A DNA stretch of 64,000 nucleotides, taken from Globodera rostochiensis. Lineage: Eukaryota; Nematoda; Chromadorea; Rhabditida; Heteroderidae. The position numbers and the translations under genes are program-made. Position 1 is the stretch's first letter. Every line of letters starts with the position of its first letter. The notes under the pieces were generated by a model that was not told where the DNA came from, did no database searches, and saw only the letters and a list, made by a program, of their open reading frames with translations. The stretch covers positions 1,364,001 through 1,428,000 of the forward strand of contig JAEVLN010000013.1 in the NCBI GenBank assembly GCA_018350325.1, written 5' to 3'. Of the stretch, positions 1 to 9,749 are shown piece after piece.

Positions 1-253
1 TTGCGAATTTTCCTCGAACCAATTCGTAGAATCAGTCTCAGCTTGGGATGGCAATGGCACAAATGTTTCGTCCATTGGGGGGGCTTGCTGAGACGGCAAC
101 GCGCCACCGTAATGCGACGATGCGCCTGGTGCTTTTGAAAAGTTGGTGCTTTTTCCTTTTTTCGATGCGCGTGTCGATGAGCCTGGGTTTCCCGATGTAA
201 AGTTGGAGGATTGTTGTGCAATTTGAGTGGGGGGAAACGGCGATGCGTCAAAA
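1..253 (-). CDS. L1 3' module of D/S type, truncated by window edge
   Basis: The frame runs open to base 1 and starts near F-D-A-S-P-F-P, followed by NFTSGNPGSS, SSHYGGALPSQQAPP, TDSTNWFEENSQ. The position of the expected AG acceptor reads TTACTTTATTTTTTGAC with no AG, as in five sister copies, so its inclusion in mRNA is doubtful. Confidence 0.45.
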
Positions 254-1824
254 AATAAAGTAATTAGGACAATTAATTCATATAGATTAAAATTTTTCCT
301 AGGTCCGAATAGCCTCGTTGAAACGGCAAAATTTCCGACTAAAAACACGTTTTTCGTCCATAACTCGCCAAAACAAAGCTGCAGAAAAAATGGTAAAAAT
401 CTTAAAATGCTAGCCCTATTAATCACATCTGATGCTGGCTTAAACTACCTGGATTTTGTTGTGCCTCTTTCTGCAAAGATTGGTTTTTGTTTTTGGATTA
501 TATTGTAGCAAAAATACCTTCATTTTCCTTAGGTATTCAGCCAGCGTCCTTTCACACATTTTGAACCCTATTTCATCTTCCAACCTTTTTAACAACTTTG
601 GCAGATTACTTGTTTCTTTATTTTGTTTATACTGTGCAACCAAAGACATAGCTTCAGCATTTGATTTGAATAACTCAAAGCTAATGTTGTTGCGGCTACC
701 TTCCTGAACCGTGAAAAAAGAGTCAAGATTCGTACTCAAGAACTATTGGTGGGCTTTAGAAGATCGAATTAAGTGTTCCATCGTAAGGATTCGATTCTAC
801 ACCGAATACTTTTGAGAATTCTTGAATTACACTGGCTTCGATTGGAATTGATGATCCTGGGTTGCCCGATGCTGAGGCCGATGCTTGGAGATTCGGCGCG
901 CCAATGCCAGCCTTCTGAACCGTGAAAAAAAGTCAAGATTTGTACTCAAGAACTGACTTTTACAAATAAACACTCTTTAGACCGATAAGAGAAATACAAA
1001 AAATTTGTTTTTGGTGAAGTATTATATTGTAGCAACCTTAATTTCCTTTAGGTATCTTATCAGCGTTCTTTTGCTTATTTTTTTGAGTCCTTCTATTTTG
1101 TTCACCTCTGTTAACAACTGTTCGTGAGTACTTATATCTTTATTTTGTTGACCATTATACTGTCCAACCAAATACATAGCAAGATCATTCTTTATGAATT
1201 GATCAAAGTTAGTGTTGCGGCTGCCACCGCCAGCCTCCTCCTAAACCGTGAAAAAAAAAATCAAGATTAGTACTCAAAAAGTGACTTTTAAGTAAAAACC
1301 AGGGGGTGCCATCTGTACTTTTTTAAATATTTGTACTTTATTTGGGGTACAGTTCCTTTTTTGTCCTTTATTTGCGATTTCTGGAGCTTTCTGAAGAATT
1401 TTTGTTTAAATTTTGAATAATCTTTTCAGTCATTTTTCGCATTCTTTTTTGAATTTTCGCTTAAAAATGTCCAAAATGTAATAATATTTCAGAATAATTC
1501 GTAATTTCGATGGCACCCCTGCTTTAAACCGATAAAGAGAACTACAAAAGATATTTTTTGTTTAGCAATATTATAATATAACAAAAATACCTTAATTTGC
1601 TTTACGTAAGTTTTCAGCGTACTTAGGGGTATTCCGTGCCCTGTATTGTTCAACGTTTTTAACCTTTCTAACAACTCTTTCCCTTTTATTTCTTTATTAT
1701 GATACTCGGCAAGCAAAGGCATAACATAAGGATCAGCTTTGAATTCTTCAAAACTAATAACGCAAAACCCACTTTTTAGAAGGCAACACAATGTCAGAGT
1801 TAGTAAATAAAATAATGCACGCAT
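1..1824 (-). CDS. Locus L1: modular secreted protein gene, 3' end beyond window
   Basis: The gene reads leftwards from an ATG at 1824 and is cut by the window start. Exons in order are SP+H 1591-1824, H 1037-1240, C 756-914, H 518-703 and a D/S-type module 1-253. All introns seen are phase 0. The predicted product is secreted: residues 1-21 are a hydrophobic signal peptide ending near a Cys, followed by charged helical modules and a G/S/P-rich C-terminal part. Exon C carries an in-frame TAA, but at 174 nt in intact copies it can be skipped without loss of frame. The D/S module has no recognisable AG acceptor. L1 lies head to head with L2 across 1825-3483. I do not recognise the family and infer a secreted effector only from architecture and copy number. 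Confidence 0.65.
518..703 (-). CDS. L1 exon 4, helical module (H)
   Basis: The exon has 62 codons, from a TTTTTTCACGGTTCAG acceptor to a GTATTTTTG donor, phase 0-0. It starts EGSRNNISFELFKSNAEAM and ends CERTLAEYLRKMK. The usual AGGG linker is shortened to EGSR. Confidence 0.65.
756..914 (-). CDS. L1 exon 3, C module with in-frame stop
   Basis: The exon follows a CACGGTTCAG acceptor and reads KAGIGAPNLQASA...VIQEFSK, then VFGVESNPYDGTLNSIF and TAA, where other copies have CAA. Either the protein ends here, the exon is skipped (phase 0-0), or the true donor is the upstream GTATTC right after VIQEFSK, which would make the stop intronic. Confidence 0.5.
   Translation of the reverse strand, partial: KAGIGAPNLQASASASGNPGSSIPIEASVIQEFSKVFGVESNPYDGTLNSIF
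1037..1240 (-). CDS. L1 exon 2, helical module (H)
   Basis: The exon has 68 codons in phase 0-0, after a TTTTTCACGGTTTAG acceptor and before a GTTGCT donor. It starts EEAGGGSRNTNFDQF and ends KRTLIRYLKEIK. It has no internal ATG in a useful place, so a simple ORF search misses it. The donor has a T-to-G change from the family GTATTT and may be weaker. Confidence 0.65.
1300..1521. mobile_element. hAT-like MITE in intron 1 of L1
   Basis: The ends form an inverted repeat of about 13 bp (CAGGGGGTGCCATC on the left, GATGGCACCCCTG on the right) around 222 bp of AT-rich, non-coding sequence. CAGGG ends fit the hAT superfamily. No clear target duplication is visible. Confidence 0.5.
1591..1824 (-). 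CDS. L1 exon 1, signal peptide plus helical module (SP+H)
   Basis: The exon has 78 codons, from ATG 1824 to a GTATTTTT donor at 1590. It opens MRALFYLLTLTLCCLLKSGF, a typical n/h/c signal peptide with a Cys next, then a helical module with the family pattern F..FK....M.LLA.Y.N and a final TLKTYVKQIK helix. TTTTTTTCAG stands directly before the ATG. Confidence 0.75.
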
Positions 1825-2162
1825 CTGAAAAAAGTTTTTTGAAAAAGAATTATATCAAATTATATTTTATTTTATTGAGCAAATTTTTTTTTGGAATATA
1901 AAATGCTCTGAACATATGCCAGTCCGCGTTTATTCGGAGAATCACGGGCAAAAACCGGTGCCTCACAGTAGCGATGCTCGAGAGCATCGGTCTCGGGTCT
2001 CTCGACTTGAGAAAAGGCTCGTGCTTTTTGGGTATCGTCTCGGTCTCGAGTTTCGGGGCAACTCTCGGTAACACTTCAGCCCAGACTTGCCCAAACCCAC
2101 GGGGGGGGGGGGACTTTTTGGTCAAAATTTGGCGAAAATATTTTTCTTCTAAAATTGTCTAA
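1825..2162 (-). promoter_or_regulatory. Upstream region of L1, shared with L7
   Basis: This block is nearly the same as the region upstream of L7 (about 47162-47412), including a G-run and the TATGCCAGTCCGCGTTTATT stretch. It probably carries the promoter of this subclass of the family (those starting ALFYLLTLTLCC). No core promoter element is certain. A copy of ATGCCA, the hexamer reported as the dorsal gland box in Globodera, lies at about 1915, but a six-base match is weak evidence. Confidence 0.4.
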
Positions 2163-2760
2163 AAATATGGTACTTGATGCACTGATTGCGAATCAGTCAA
2201 GAGAAAATAAATATTGGGAATTAGTTTTTGAGCGGTTCGACGGCGTCGTCGGGAAAATTTTGAAACATTTTTGTTAATAGTCAGAAATACGAGTGGGCAG
2301 TTCGGGAAACAGGTTTTGTAAAACAACCAAAAACTTCAAATTGTACGAGGAGCACTATTTTCGAGAAATTCTCATTTTTCCCTTAAAAAATGAGAAGTTT
2401 CCCCAAAGCTCCAAGAAATGGCAAAATAATGGCAAGTGAAATGGCATTTGCCTATTAAAAAAGGGCATTCTGATATACCAGACGGGGGGAGGGCCTTCGA
2501 GAAAAGGCTTTTCGTTCCCCAACAATGTAAAAAAGGGCAACCATCCTTTTAAATTGCCTTCTTCGATTGCCACCACACAAAAATGAATGACAGAAAATGA
2601 ATGCCTTTTTCATTTGGCTGGCCTAAAATGGAATTGGCAAACGCATTTCGATTGTGTTGCAAACATTTGGCAAAATTATACAAATTTCTCTTTTTTCAAA
2701 ACACGAAAATCTGTTTTCAGGGCACAAAAACGTTTTTCATCGTAATAATTCGTAAAATTG
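2163..2760. repeat. Intergenic dispersed repeat
   Basis: No gene is seen here. Bases 2390-2730 are an inverted, diverged copy of a repeat found at about 13670-13790, 20480-20700 and 27910-28140 (shared words such as AATCTGTTTTCAGGGCACAA and GAAAAAGGCATTC-like arms). Confidence 0.5.
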
Positions 2761-2761
2761 A

Positions 2762-3131
2762 CGTGCTGGGTCGTTTCGTAAAAACTGCCATCATGGGCGT
2801 TTCGTAAATTCGCCAGGGCGTTTCGTAAATCCGCCACATATATTTTATGAAATAGTTTTAGACATTATAACTTTATTCACACCGCATTAAATCAGTTAAC
2901 CCTTATACCAATGAAAAGCTCTAAATGAGTAGAAACTATTTGTAAAACTAAACTAAGCAGTAAATCAAAGTTTAAAAAAGTTATGATCAGAAAACCACAA
3001 AAAAGCTCGATATTTGGCAATTTATGCGGTGTGAATGAATAATGTTATGATGTCTAAAACTCTTTCATAAAATATATGTGGCGGATTTAAGAAACGCCCA
3101 TGGAGGCGGAATTTAAGAAACGACCTAGCAC
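2762..3131. mobile_element. Foldback element or MITE with arms of about 120 bp
   Basis: The left arm (2762-2893, GTGCTGGGTCGTTTCG onward) is the reverse complement of the right arm (3026-3131, ending GAAACGACCTAGCAC) with few mismatches. The arms share TCCGCCACATATATTTTATG. The central 130 bp is AT-rich and non-coding. Confidence 0.7.
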
Positions 3132-3357
3132 AATTTTTTTGAACTCAAAAAGGAATCATTTTAATTGAAACACTGAATAACCTGATCAAATTTAACAGAT
3201 TGCCTCCTTTTGTTCCAGTTTCAATTCAGATTTCGGTTTCGTTCTCGTCTTCATCGCTCTCGCTTACACTTAAATCCAAAAAGACACTTTTGCGCAACCC
3301 TCATCTTCATATAAAAGCACGCGCATTTCTAATTGTCGGTAATGTATGCGCTAACCA

Positions 3358-3483
3358 CTGCTCGAGACCGAGCCAGAGACTTTGTTGAGTCGAGGAGGCC
3401 CGCTGTCGATGCTCTCGAACATCATTTGCTCAATAAAATAAAATAAAATTTTATATAATTCTTTTTCAAAAAACTTTTTTCAG
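3358..3483 (+). promoter_or_regulatory. Conserved upstream block and trans-splice type acceptor of L2
   Basis: The block with CTCGAGACCGAGCC, GATGCTCTCGAACATCAT and a run of TAAAATAAAATTTTATATAATT recurs before L4 (21108-21229) and L8 (49307-49438). It ends TTTTTTCAG directly on the ATG, leaving no 5' UTR on the genomic side, which is what spliced-leader addition would produce. A 5' UTR intron is the alternative. Confidence 0.5.
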
Positions 3484-3702
3484 ATGCGTGCAATACTTTT
3501 TTTGTTACCTCTGACATTCAGTTGCATTCTAAAAAACGGGTATTGCGGTTTTGAAGAATTCAAAAATGATATTCGTGTTAAGCCTTTGCTTGCACAGTAT
3601 CATAATAAAGAAATAAAAGAGAAAGAGTTGTTAGATAAGTTGAACAATATAGGACTCGGAATGCACCTAAGTACGCTGGACAGATACCTAAAGCAAATTA
3701 AG
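3484..3702 (+). CDS. L2 exon 1, SP+H
   Basis: The exon has 73 codons and opens MRAILFLLPLTFSCILKNGY then C, a signal peptide of about 21 residues. The helical part begins GFEEFKNDIRVKPLLAQY and ends STLDRYLKQIK before a GTATTTATG donor. Confidence 0.75.
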
Positions 3703-6700
3703 GTATTTATGTTACAATATAATACTTTGCCTAAAAACAGTTTTTGTAGTTTTCTTTTTTGGCATAAAGATGTTTAATTGTAAAAATCAGTTGTTGAGTA
3801 CTAATCTTGACTCTTTTTTCACGGTTTAGGAAGCTGACGGTGTCAGTCGCATTAACTATAAGCTATTCAAAAAAAATCCTCGTGCTATGGCTTTGGTTGC
3901 ACAGCAATATAATAATAGCAAAATGACAAAGGAACAGTTGTTAACAGAGTTGAACAAAATAGAAGGAATCAAAATTGGCATTGCTACGCTGTACAGATAC
4001 CTAAGAAAAATGGAGGTATTTTTGCTTTAATATAATACTTTGCCAAAAACATTTTTTGTATTTCTCTTATCGGTCTAAAGAGTGTTTATTTGTAAAAGTC
4101 AGTTCTTGAGTACAAATCTTGACTTTTTTTCACGATTCAGGAGGAGGCTGGCGGTGGCACGCCGAATTTTCAAGCATTGGCCTCGGCATCGGGCAACCCA
4201 GGATCATCAATTCCAAAAAAAGCCAGTGCAATTCAAGAATTCTCAAAAGTATTCGGTGTAGAATCGATTCCTTACGATGGAACACTTAATTCGATCTTCC
4301 AAAGCCCACCAATAGTTCTTGAGTACGAATCTTGACTCTTTTTTCACGTTTCAGGAGGATAGCGGTGGCAGCCGCAAAATTACCTATAAAGAATTCAAAA
4401 ATGATCCTCGTGCTATGGCTTTGGTTGAACAGTTTAATACTAAACAAATTACGGATACGGCGTTGTTTGAAGCGTTGAAACGAATAAAACCCAAACTAAG
4501 CACAAAGTCGATGTATTTTTACCTAAACAGACTCAATGAAGAAAAGGTATTTTTGCAACAATATAATACTTTGCCTGAAACAAAAAACATCTTTTGTAGT
4601 TCTTATCGGTCTATAGAGTGTTTATTTGTAAAAATCAGTTCTTGAGTACTAATCTTGATTTTTTATTTTCACGATTCAGAAGGCTGGCAGTGGCGTGCCG
4701 AATCTCCAAGCCATTCAAATTGCACAACAATCCTACAACTTTACATCGGGCAACCCAGGCTCATCGACAAGCGCATCGAATAAAGGAAAAAGCACCAACT
4801 TTTCAAAAGCACCAGGCGCATCTTCGCATTACGGTGGCGCGATGCTGTCTCAGCAAGCCCCCCCAATGGACGGCACAGATGTGCCATTGCCATCCCAAAC
4901 TGAAACTGATTCTACGAATTGGTTCGGGGATTTGGAAAACGATGAGGGAAGTCTTCAGTCGATGGTCAACCCGAAAAATCCGAGCTCATGGAAAAAGGCA
5001 TTGGGTAAAGCGCATCGAAAGATTCAAACATTTTCCTAAATTTAACGGATTATGAGATTTTGAGGACGGACGGATACGGGTACCCGTGCACACCCCTGGG
5101 GAAAACGTTCAAAACTGTTGTATTAGAACCCGGAACGTGACGTGATTTCCCGGGAATCTCGTCTCGAGATCTCGCTCGAAGCTCTGTGGAACGATCGAGA
5201 TTTCGATCGAGAATCTCGAACAATCTAAAAATCTCGGTCAAGGCAAATTTTTTCGATCGAGAATCTTGATCGGTCTCTTTAGTTAAGCAATTTGTTTAAA
5301 AAGATCAGGATGGTAAAGCGCACGATAATTCATAAATTTGATACCATTTGCCAGGCTCAGCGTCGCATTACGGTAGCGCGATGCCGTCTCAGCAAGCCCC
5401 CCCAACGGACGACACATTTGTGCCATCCCAAGCTGGAACTGATTCTACGAATTTTTTTGGGGGAAATTCGCAAAACGATGATGGAAGTCTTCAGTCGATG
5501 GTCAACCCAAAAAATCCGAGCTTATTTAAAAACGCATTGGGTAAAAGTGCATCGAAAAAATGGAAAAGAGCATTCAGCGCGGGGAAAGAATAATTACTAA
5601 ATTAAAAGAATAAAATAGGTTTTTACTCGGGGAGTAGAACATCCGATAATTAACTACGAGATAGAATTCAACCACTGAGCCAACGAACTTTTAAAACACA
5701 ATCGGGCAAAAGATATTAAATTAAGGATATCTAAAATTTGACTTGTCATTATTTTTCAAATCTTAAGCACAGAATTCTGTAATGAATTCTCTCCAAAAAA
5801 GCCAATCTTTAACAGTGCTAAAAAGTCTCAGTTCTCGAGTCTCGTTTTCCGAGACCGAGACCAAAAAACTCGAGAAATTTCTCGACTCGAGAATCGAGAC
5901 CGAGACTCTCGAACAGCTCTAATAAATTTGCCGCCTGAATTCCATTTGGATTTTTAAATACACTCATTTTATGAGATTTTGTTGGGTTGAATATGCCTTT
6001 GTCAATTTTAATAAAGACATTGTGACCAAAAAAGCAACAAAACGTTCTTGTGACTTTTCTGTCATAAATTAAAGAAATTTTAATTTATATGAATTAATTG
6101 TCCTAATTACTTTAATTTTTGACGCACCGCCGTTTATCCAAGCCCCCCAAATTGCACAACAACCTTCCAACTTTACATCGGGCAACCCAGGCTCATTGAC
6201 AAGCGCATCGAATAAAGGAAAAAGCACCAACTTTTCAAAAGGATCGAATTCTGGCAATTGGTCACTTTCTTCGATTACAGGTACAGAAACTGCTCTATAC
6301 GAGCACTGGAACGAGACGAGATCTCGAAAATTCCGATGAGATTTCTCGAGAATCTCTCGTCTGAGATCTCGCTCGAAGCTCAAGTCCGGGCTTTAGCCTG
6401 TATACAGCAGGTTGCAATATTTCAATGTTTAAAGGTTCGTCTTTTATTTGGGGCATGCGTCCTTTTCTGTCCTTAATTTGTGATTCCTGCAACTTTTAGT
6501 GACAATTCAGTTAATTTTTAGCGAATAATTGTCAGAAAGAAGGCTAAAAACCTGTCAAAAGCTCCCCGAAATAGGCACTAAAAATTTACATAAATTTCAA
6601 TTCAATTCTATTACATTATCCGGGGACCAAATAAAGCCCATTTTTCGATCAGCTCTGATTCCAAATTCTCAGCAACGACCAAAAGAGGAAATAAACGATT

Positions 6701-8051
6701 TTTGGGACTTTTCTGCCATAAATTAAACTACACAAAGGAGATTAGAGATATTTTCATGAAATCTCGAAAGATTTCGAGTAAAAATAACTCTCCCAATGTT
6801 TTGTGAAACTCATCTAATACCATTTAACAGGCTCAGCGTCGAATTACTGTGGCGCGATGCCGTTTCTCCCAAATCAATTGCAATCGACGGGAAGGACCAG
6901 CGCATCCAACTTTTTCAGCCCCACACCAAACACATCCAACTTTAATTCGGGCAACCCAGGCTCATCATCGCATTACTGTGGCGCGATGCCGTTTCAGCAA
7001 GCCCCAATGCCGGGCACATCATCATTCCCAGCATTCCCAAACCCGCTCAATCAATCAGCCCCATTAAATTCATCCACAAACTTTGTGCCATCACAAAATG
7101 AAACGGATTCTTTGGATTGGTTCGGAGGAAATTCGCAAAACAATGAGGGAACTCTTGAGTCGATGATCAGAACGGGAAAACCGGGCTCATCAAAAAACGC
7201 ATCGCAAGGTAAAGACATTATGACCAAAAGGAACAAAACGTTTCTTGTGACTTTTCTGTCATAAAGATTAAAGAAAACAGGTACAAGGAAAAACATGGGT
7301 TTAAAAGATATTTTTTTAAATTGTAAAAGTTGTTCGAAGCCGGGTCCGGGGTTCGAAATGGTTTGCAGTTCCGGATTCTACGACCTGTATACCCCTAACA
7401 AAAACTTTTTATCTGACTCTACCAATTTTGTGTGTCAGTTTCATCAATTACCATTTACCAGGCTCAGCGCCCACATTTGTGCTACCCCAAGCTGGAACTG
7501 ATTCTACGAATTTTGGATGGAATTCGCAAAACAATGATGGAGATCTTGCTTTGGTGGTCAGGCCGAAAAATACGAGCTCATGGAAAGGTAAAAATGCTGC
7601 GAAAAAAGAGAAAAGGGAATAATCTATTCTTTTGAATTAATTACCCTAATTATTTGAAGGGTTTGACACGGCGCCGTATTTCCCAAATCAATTGCAATCG
7701 ACGGGAAGGACCAGCGCATCCAACTTTTTCAGCCCCACACCAAACACATCCAACTTTAATTCGGGCAACCCCGGCTCATCGTCGCATTACGGTGGCACGA
7801 TGCCGTTTCAGCAAGCCCCAATGTCGGGCACATCATTTCCAGCATTCCCAAACCAGCCGCTCAATCAATCAGCCCCATTAAATCCATCCACTAAGTTTGT
7901 GTCATCCCAACCTGGAACGCCTTCTTTGGATTGGAGCGGGGGAAATTCGCAAAACAATGAGGGAGATCTTTATTCGGTGGTCAACACAAGAAAACCTAGC
8001 TCATCGACAGGTAAAAATGCAACAAAAACAGGGAAAAAGCCGAGAAACTAG
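3484..8051 (+). CDS. Locus L2: modular secreted protein gene
   Basis: Exons: SP+H 3484-3702, H 3830-4015, C 4141-4314, H 4355-4546, D 4680-5004, S 5355-5540, S/F chimera 6831-7208, S-type 7462-7587, T 7660-8051. Their lengths sum to 2178 nt, exactly 726 codons including the final TAG, with every junction in phase (0-0, then 0-1, then 1-1). The product would be about 725 residues: signal peptide, three helical modules, then a long P/S/N/Q-rich region ending in a basic KGKNATKTGKKPRN tail. D, S and related exons each also contain a stop shortly after their donor, so shorter forms may be made by reading through (D to 5039, S to 5593, 7264 and 7622). A module at 6117-6280 is left out because its acceptor is lost. 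Confidence 0.65.
3830..4015 (+). CDS. L2 exon 2, H module
   Basis: The exon has 62 codons in phase 0-0. The CACGGTTTAG acceptor is preceded by a TACTAAT branch-like site. It reads EADGVSRINYKLFKKNPRAM ... ATLYRYLRKME and then a GTATTTTTG donor. It lacks a start codon of its own and is found by splice signals. Confidence 0.7.
4141..4314 (+). CDS. L2 exon 3, C module
   Basis: The exon has 58 codons: EEAGGGTPNFQAL ... IQEFSK, VFGVESIPYDGTLNSIFQSP. The following intron would be only 40 nt (4315-4354, GTTCTTGAG to GTTTCAG). An alternative donor GTATTC lies right after the SK. Confidence 0.6.
4355..4546 (+). CDS. L2 exon 4, H module
   Basis: The exon has 64 codons: EDSGGSRKITYKEFKNDPRA ... STKSMYFYLNRLNEEK, then a GTATTTTTG donor. 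It is the canonical H copy, with NDPRAMALVEQ, ALFEALKRIKP and the helix-turn-helix-like end. Confidence 0.72.
4680..5039 (+). CDS. L2 exon 5, D module fused to S module
   Basis: The exon enters in phase 0. It reads KAGSGVPNLQA, NFTSGNPGSSTSASNKGKS, SSHYGGAMLSQQAPP and TDSTNWFG, with the NPKNPSSWK motif. A GTAAAG donor at 5005 leaves phase 1. If unspliced, the frame ends at TAA 5037-5039, one base out of register with sister tails, so the tail KDSNIFLNLP is lost here. Confidence 0.65.
   Translation, partial: KAGSGVPNLQAIQIAQQSYNFTSGNPGSSTSASNKGKSTNFSKAPGASSHYGGAMLSQQAPPMDGTDVPLPSQTETDSTNWFGDLENDEGSLQSMVNPKNPSSWKKALGKAHRKIQTFS
5355..5593 (+). CDS. L2 exon, S module
   Basis: The acceptor is CCATTTGCCAG, and the exon starts GCTCAGCG in phase 1. 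It encodes SASHYGSAMPSQQAPPTDD, TDSTNFFGGNSQNDDGSLQ and NPKNPSLFKNALG. A GTAAAAG donor sits at 5541 (exon 5355-5540, 186 nt, phase 1-1); without it the frame runs to a stop at 5593 with a basic tail. Confidence 0.6.
5635..5700 (-). repeat. tRNA-derived repeat (SINE-like)
   Basis: On the minus strand it reads GGCTCAGTGGTTGAATTC ... GTTCTACTCCCCGAGTA, i.e. a D-arm-like A box and a degraded T-arm-like B box. Copies on the minus strand are at about 16281-16349, 30731-30800 and 37624-37690, and on the plus strand at about 8589-8650, 18412-18480 and 26327-26395. Confidence 0.5.
5820..5921. mobile_element. TCGAGA-rich hAT-like MITE copy
   Basis: This dense inverted array of CTCGAGA and TCTCGAG words ends CTCTCGAACAGCTCTA followed by ATAAATTT. 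The same end and the same flanking octamer occur at the complete copy 23982-24093. Confidence 0.5.
6117..6280 (+). pseudogene. L2 F/D-type module lacking a 3' splice acceptor
   Basis: The open frame reads FDAPPFIQAPQIAQQ, NFTSGNPGSL, KGSNSGNWSLSSIT and ends in a good ATTACAG/GTACAG donor (phase 1). Where intact sisters have TTACTTGAAG/GTTTTG, this copy has TTACTTTAATTTTTGAC, with no AG. I judge it a dead exon unless another acceptor is used. Confidence 0.5.
6831..7264 (+). CDS. L2 exon, chimeric S/F module
   Basis: After CATTTAACAG it starts as an S module (SASNYCGAMPF) and after ten codons jumps to an F-type segment (LPNQLQSTGRTSASNFFSP, NSGNPGSSSHYCGAMPF). It then goes through PAFPNPLNQSAPLN to GKPGSSKNASQ. 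The donor GTAAAG at 7209 gives a 378-nt phase 1-1 exon; read-through stops at 7264. Two SHY/SNYCGAM units in one exon show an internal module fusion. Confidence 0.6.
7462..7622 (+). CDS. L2 exon, short S-type module
   Basis: The acceptor is CCATTTACCAG. It reads SAPTFVLPQAGTDSTNFGWN, GDLALVVRPKNTSSWK. The donor GTAAAA at 7588 gives a 126-nt phase 1-1 exon; read-through ends GKNAAKKEKRE at 7622. The SHYGGAMPSQQ part is deleted. Confidence 0.55.
7660..8051 (+). CDS. L2 terminal exon (T)
   Basis: After TATTTGAAG in phase 1 it encodes GFDTAPYFPNQLQSTGRTSA, NSGNPGSSSHYGGTMPF, PAFPNQPLNQSAPLNPST, GTPSLDWSGGNSQNNEGD and ends STGKNATKTGKKPRN then TAG. The K-rich end could act as a nuclear localisation signal; that is inference. 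The 3' flank (8052-8180) recurs after every T exon. Confidence 0.7.
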
Positions 8052-8588
8052 AGTTGTGCACACTGATCAATGATTCCCGAAGATCATCATTTGCGATCAC
8101 TCACTGTTCACAATTGTTATTCTGTTAAACTCTTTTTTGCTATTATTGTTTGGAGCTTTGAGCTTCTCTCTGCAAAGCAGCGATTGATTAGCTATAATCT
8201 AGTGATCAAAATTGTCTCGGGTTTTTTGGGTCTCGGTCTTGGGTACTTGGTCTAGAAAATCGAGACCTTTTTACACCCCTAAAGATGGCATTTTTGGTTA
8301 AAATTTATTCAGAATCCTAAGCTTAAAAGATTTGAAAAACATAATGACAAATCAAATTTTGAATTCCGTAATTGAATAGAGCTGTTCGAGATTCGCGGTC
8401 TCGAGTCGTGAAATTTCTCGGGTTTTTAGTCTCGGAAAAACGAGACTTTTTCGCACTGGTAAAGATGGCATTTTTGGTAAGATCATTAAATAATTATGGG
8501 CTTGAAAGATTTGAAAAATACATAATGACAAATTTAGAAATCCTTAATTTAAATATCTTTACACAAAATCGTCATTCACTGCCCGTAT
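8052..8588. other. 3' flank of L2 and TCGAGA repeats
   Basis: Bases 8052-8180 are the conserved 3' flank of the family (GATTCCCGAAGATCATCATT and following), with copies at about 18023, 25939, 32828, 38756 and 54453 and an inverted one at about 40380-40445. The rest is TCGAGA-rich MITE sequence with no gene seen. Confidence 0.5.
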
Positions 8589-8650
8589 GGCTCAGTGGTT
8601 AATTTCTGACTCTAACTTATATCTATAGGAGTTTCTACTCACCGAGTGAA

Positions 8651-9440
8651 ATCTATGTTATTTTTTTAATTTAATACTTTTTATTGATTCTTACAAAACC
8701 TTATAAAAATGATGGGTTTTTTTTTTCGCAATTTTAAACACATTTTCCGAATTTTTGCCCGGCGAACCTATCGGAGCCACGGCGAAAAAGAAATTCATAA
8801 TTTGTTGCAAATTGGTTGGTAAGATTTGCTGGCAAAATTTTGAATTTCTACTCAATTTGTTAACCGATTTGCAGCCAATTATGAATGCGGCCAAAGAAAA
8901 TTGGTCCAACAACGAATTAGTCGATTCTTAGGTGTGCATTTTGAGTTGCATTTTTCTTAAGCAATTTTTTTTTAAATCAGTAAATTTTTATTAAAAAAAT
9001 TATAAAAAAAGACAATTAGAGTGCTCCTTTCCAAAATTATAATAAACATCGTTAATTTTAAGAGGCCGGCACGTATTTAGAGGGTTGCTTTGGGGGAGGG
9101 AGGTATGGAAAATCATTTAGGCATTTTCCCTTTATTTGCTGAGAGATTTATTTGTAACCAAAATTTTAAAGATACGGAAATTTTTTCAAATTTTAGGAAT
9201 GGGAGAGGTCCCCGCCGAAGAAAATTTTAGAATTTAACGAAATTTGTTTAAAAAATTGGTCCAAAATTTACGAATTCGATCAGCTCTGCTCCTAACAAAT
9301 TGAGTCAAAAATTCAAAATTTTCTCAGCGGCGCCTATTGGCCACCGCCGACCCACCCACCTTCCACAATTTTTTTTTTGTTTTTGAAAATTCTTTAAGAT
9401 AAAATTGCCCTAAAATGCCACTATTTAGTTTCAAGATTTT
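8651..9440. other. Non-coding AT-rich intergenic stretch with degraded GC hairpins
   Basis: No supported gene is seen. Degraded copies of the dispersed GC-rich hairpin lie at about 8757-8785 and 9325-9352. Open frames here are short, low-complexity and without splice context. Confidence 0.4.
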
Positions 9441-9603
9441 AACTACCCCCCCCCCCCCGATAATTTGACAAAAAACCGGTTTCGGTTTTCGGTTTACCGG
9501 GTGTCGGCCAAAAACCGAAACCGAAAATCGGGGGTCGCAAAACCGGCCTAACCGAAAACCAGAGTACCGGTTTAAAACCGACAGTGAACAAACCTAGTAA
9601 AAA

Positions 9604-9741
9604 CTAGTGTTCGGCACGGTACGGTATTACTGATTCGGTATACCAACCGAGGAAATTTTGAGATTCCGGGATTTTTCAGTATCGGTATTTTGCCGAAATA
9701 CCGATACAGAATACCGAAAAACCCCATTTGCCGAACACTAG
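9604..9741. mobile_element. 138-bp hAT-like MITE with perfect 8-bp duplication
   Basis: The inverted ends are CTAGTGTTCGGCA and TGCCGAACACTAG. The flanks are AGTAAAAA at 9596-9603 and again at 9742-9749. The interior is non-coding and rich in GGTATT/ACCGATAC words. Confidence 0.75.
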
Positions 9742-9749
9742 AGTAAAAA

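Noticed and set aside
4319..4645. Frames starting STNLDSFFTVQE that run through the intron end into H, C or D exons at many loci
   Set aside because: The STNLDSFF part is the TACTAAT branch, pyrimidine tract and CAG acceptor read as codons; it is conserved because the introns were duplicated together.
4618..5055. Alternative-frame proteins over D and S exons (FRRLAVACRISKP, HQAHRRITVARCRLSKPPQ)
   Set aside because: They are shadows of the true frame; the true frame has matching splice phases and family likeness.
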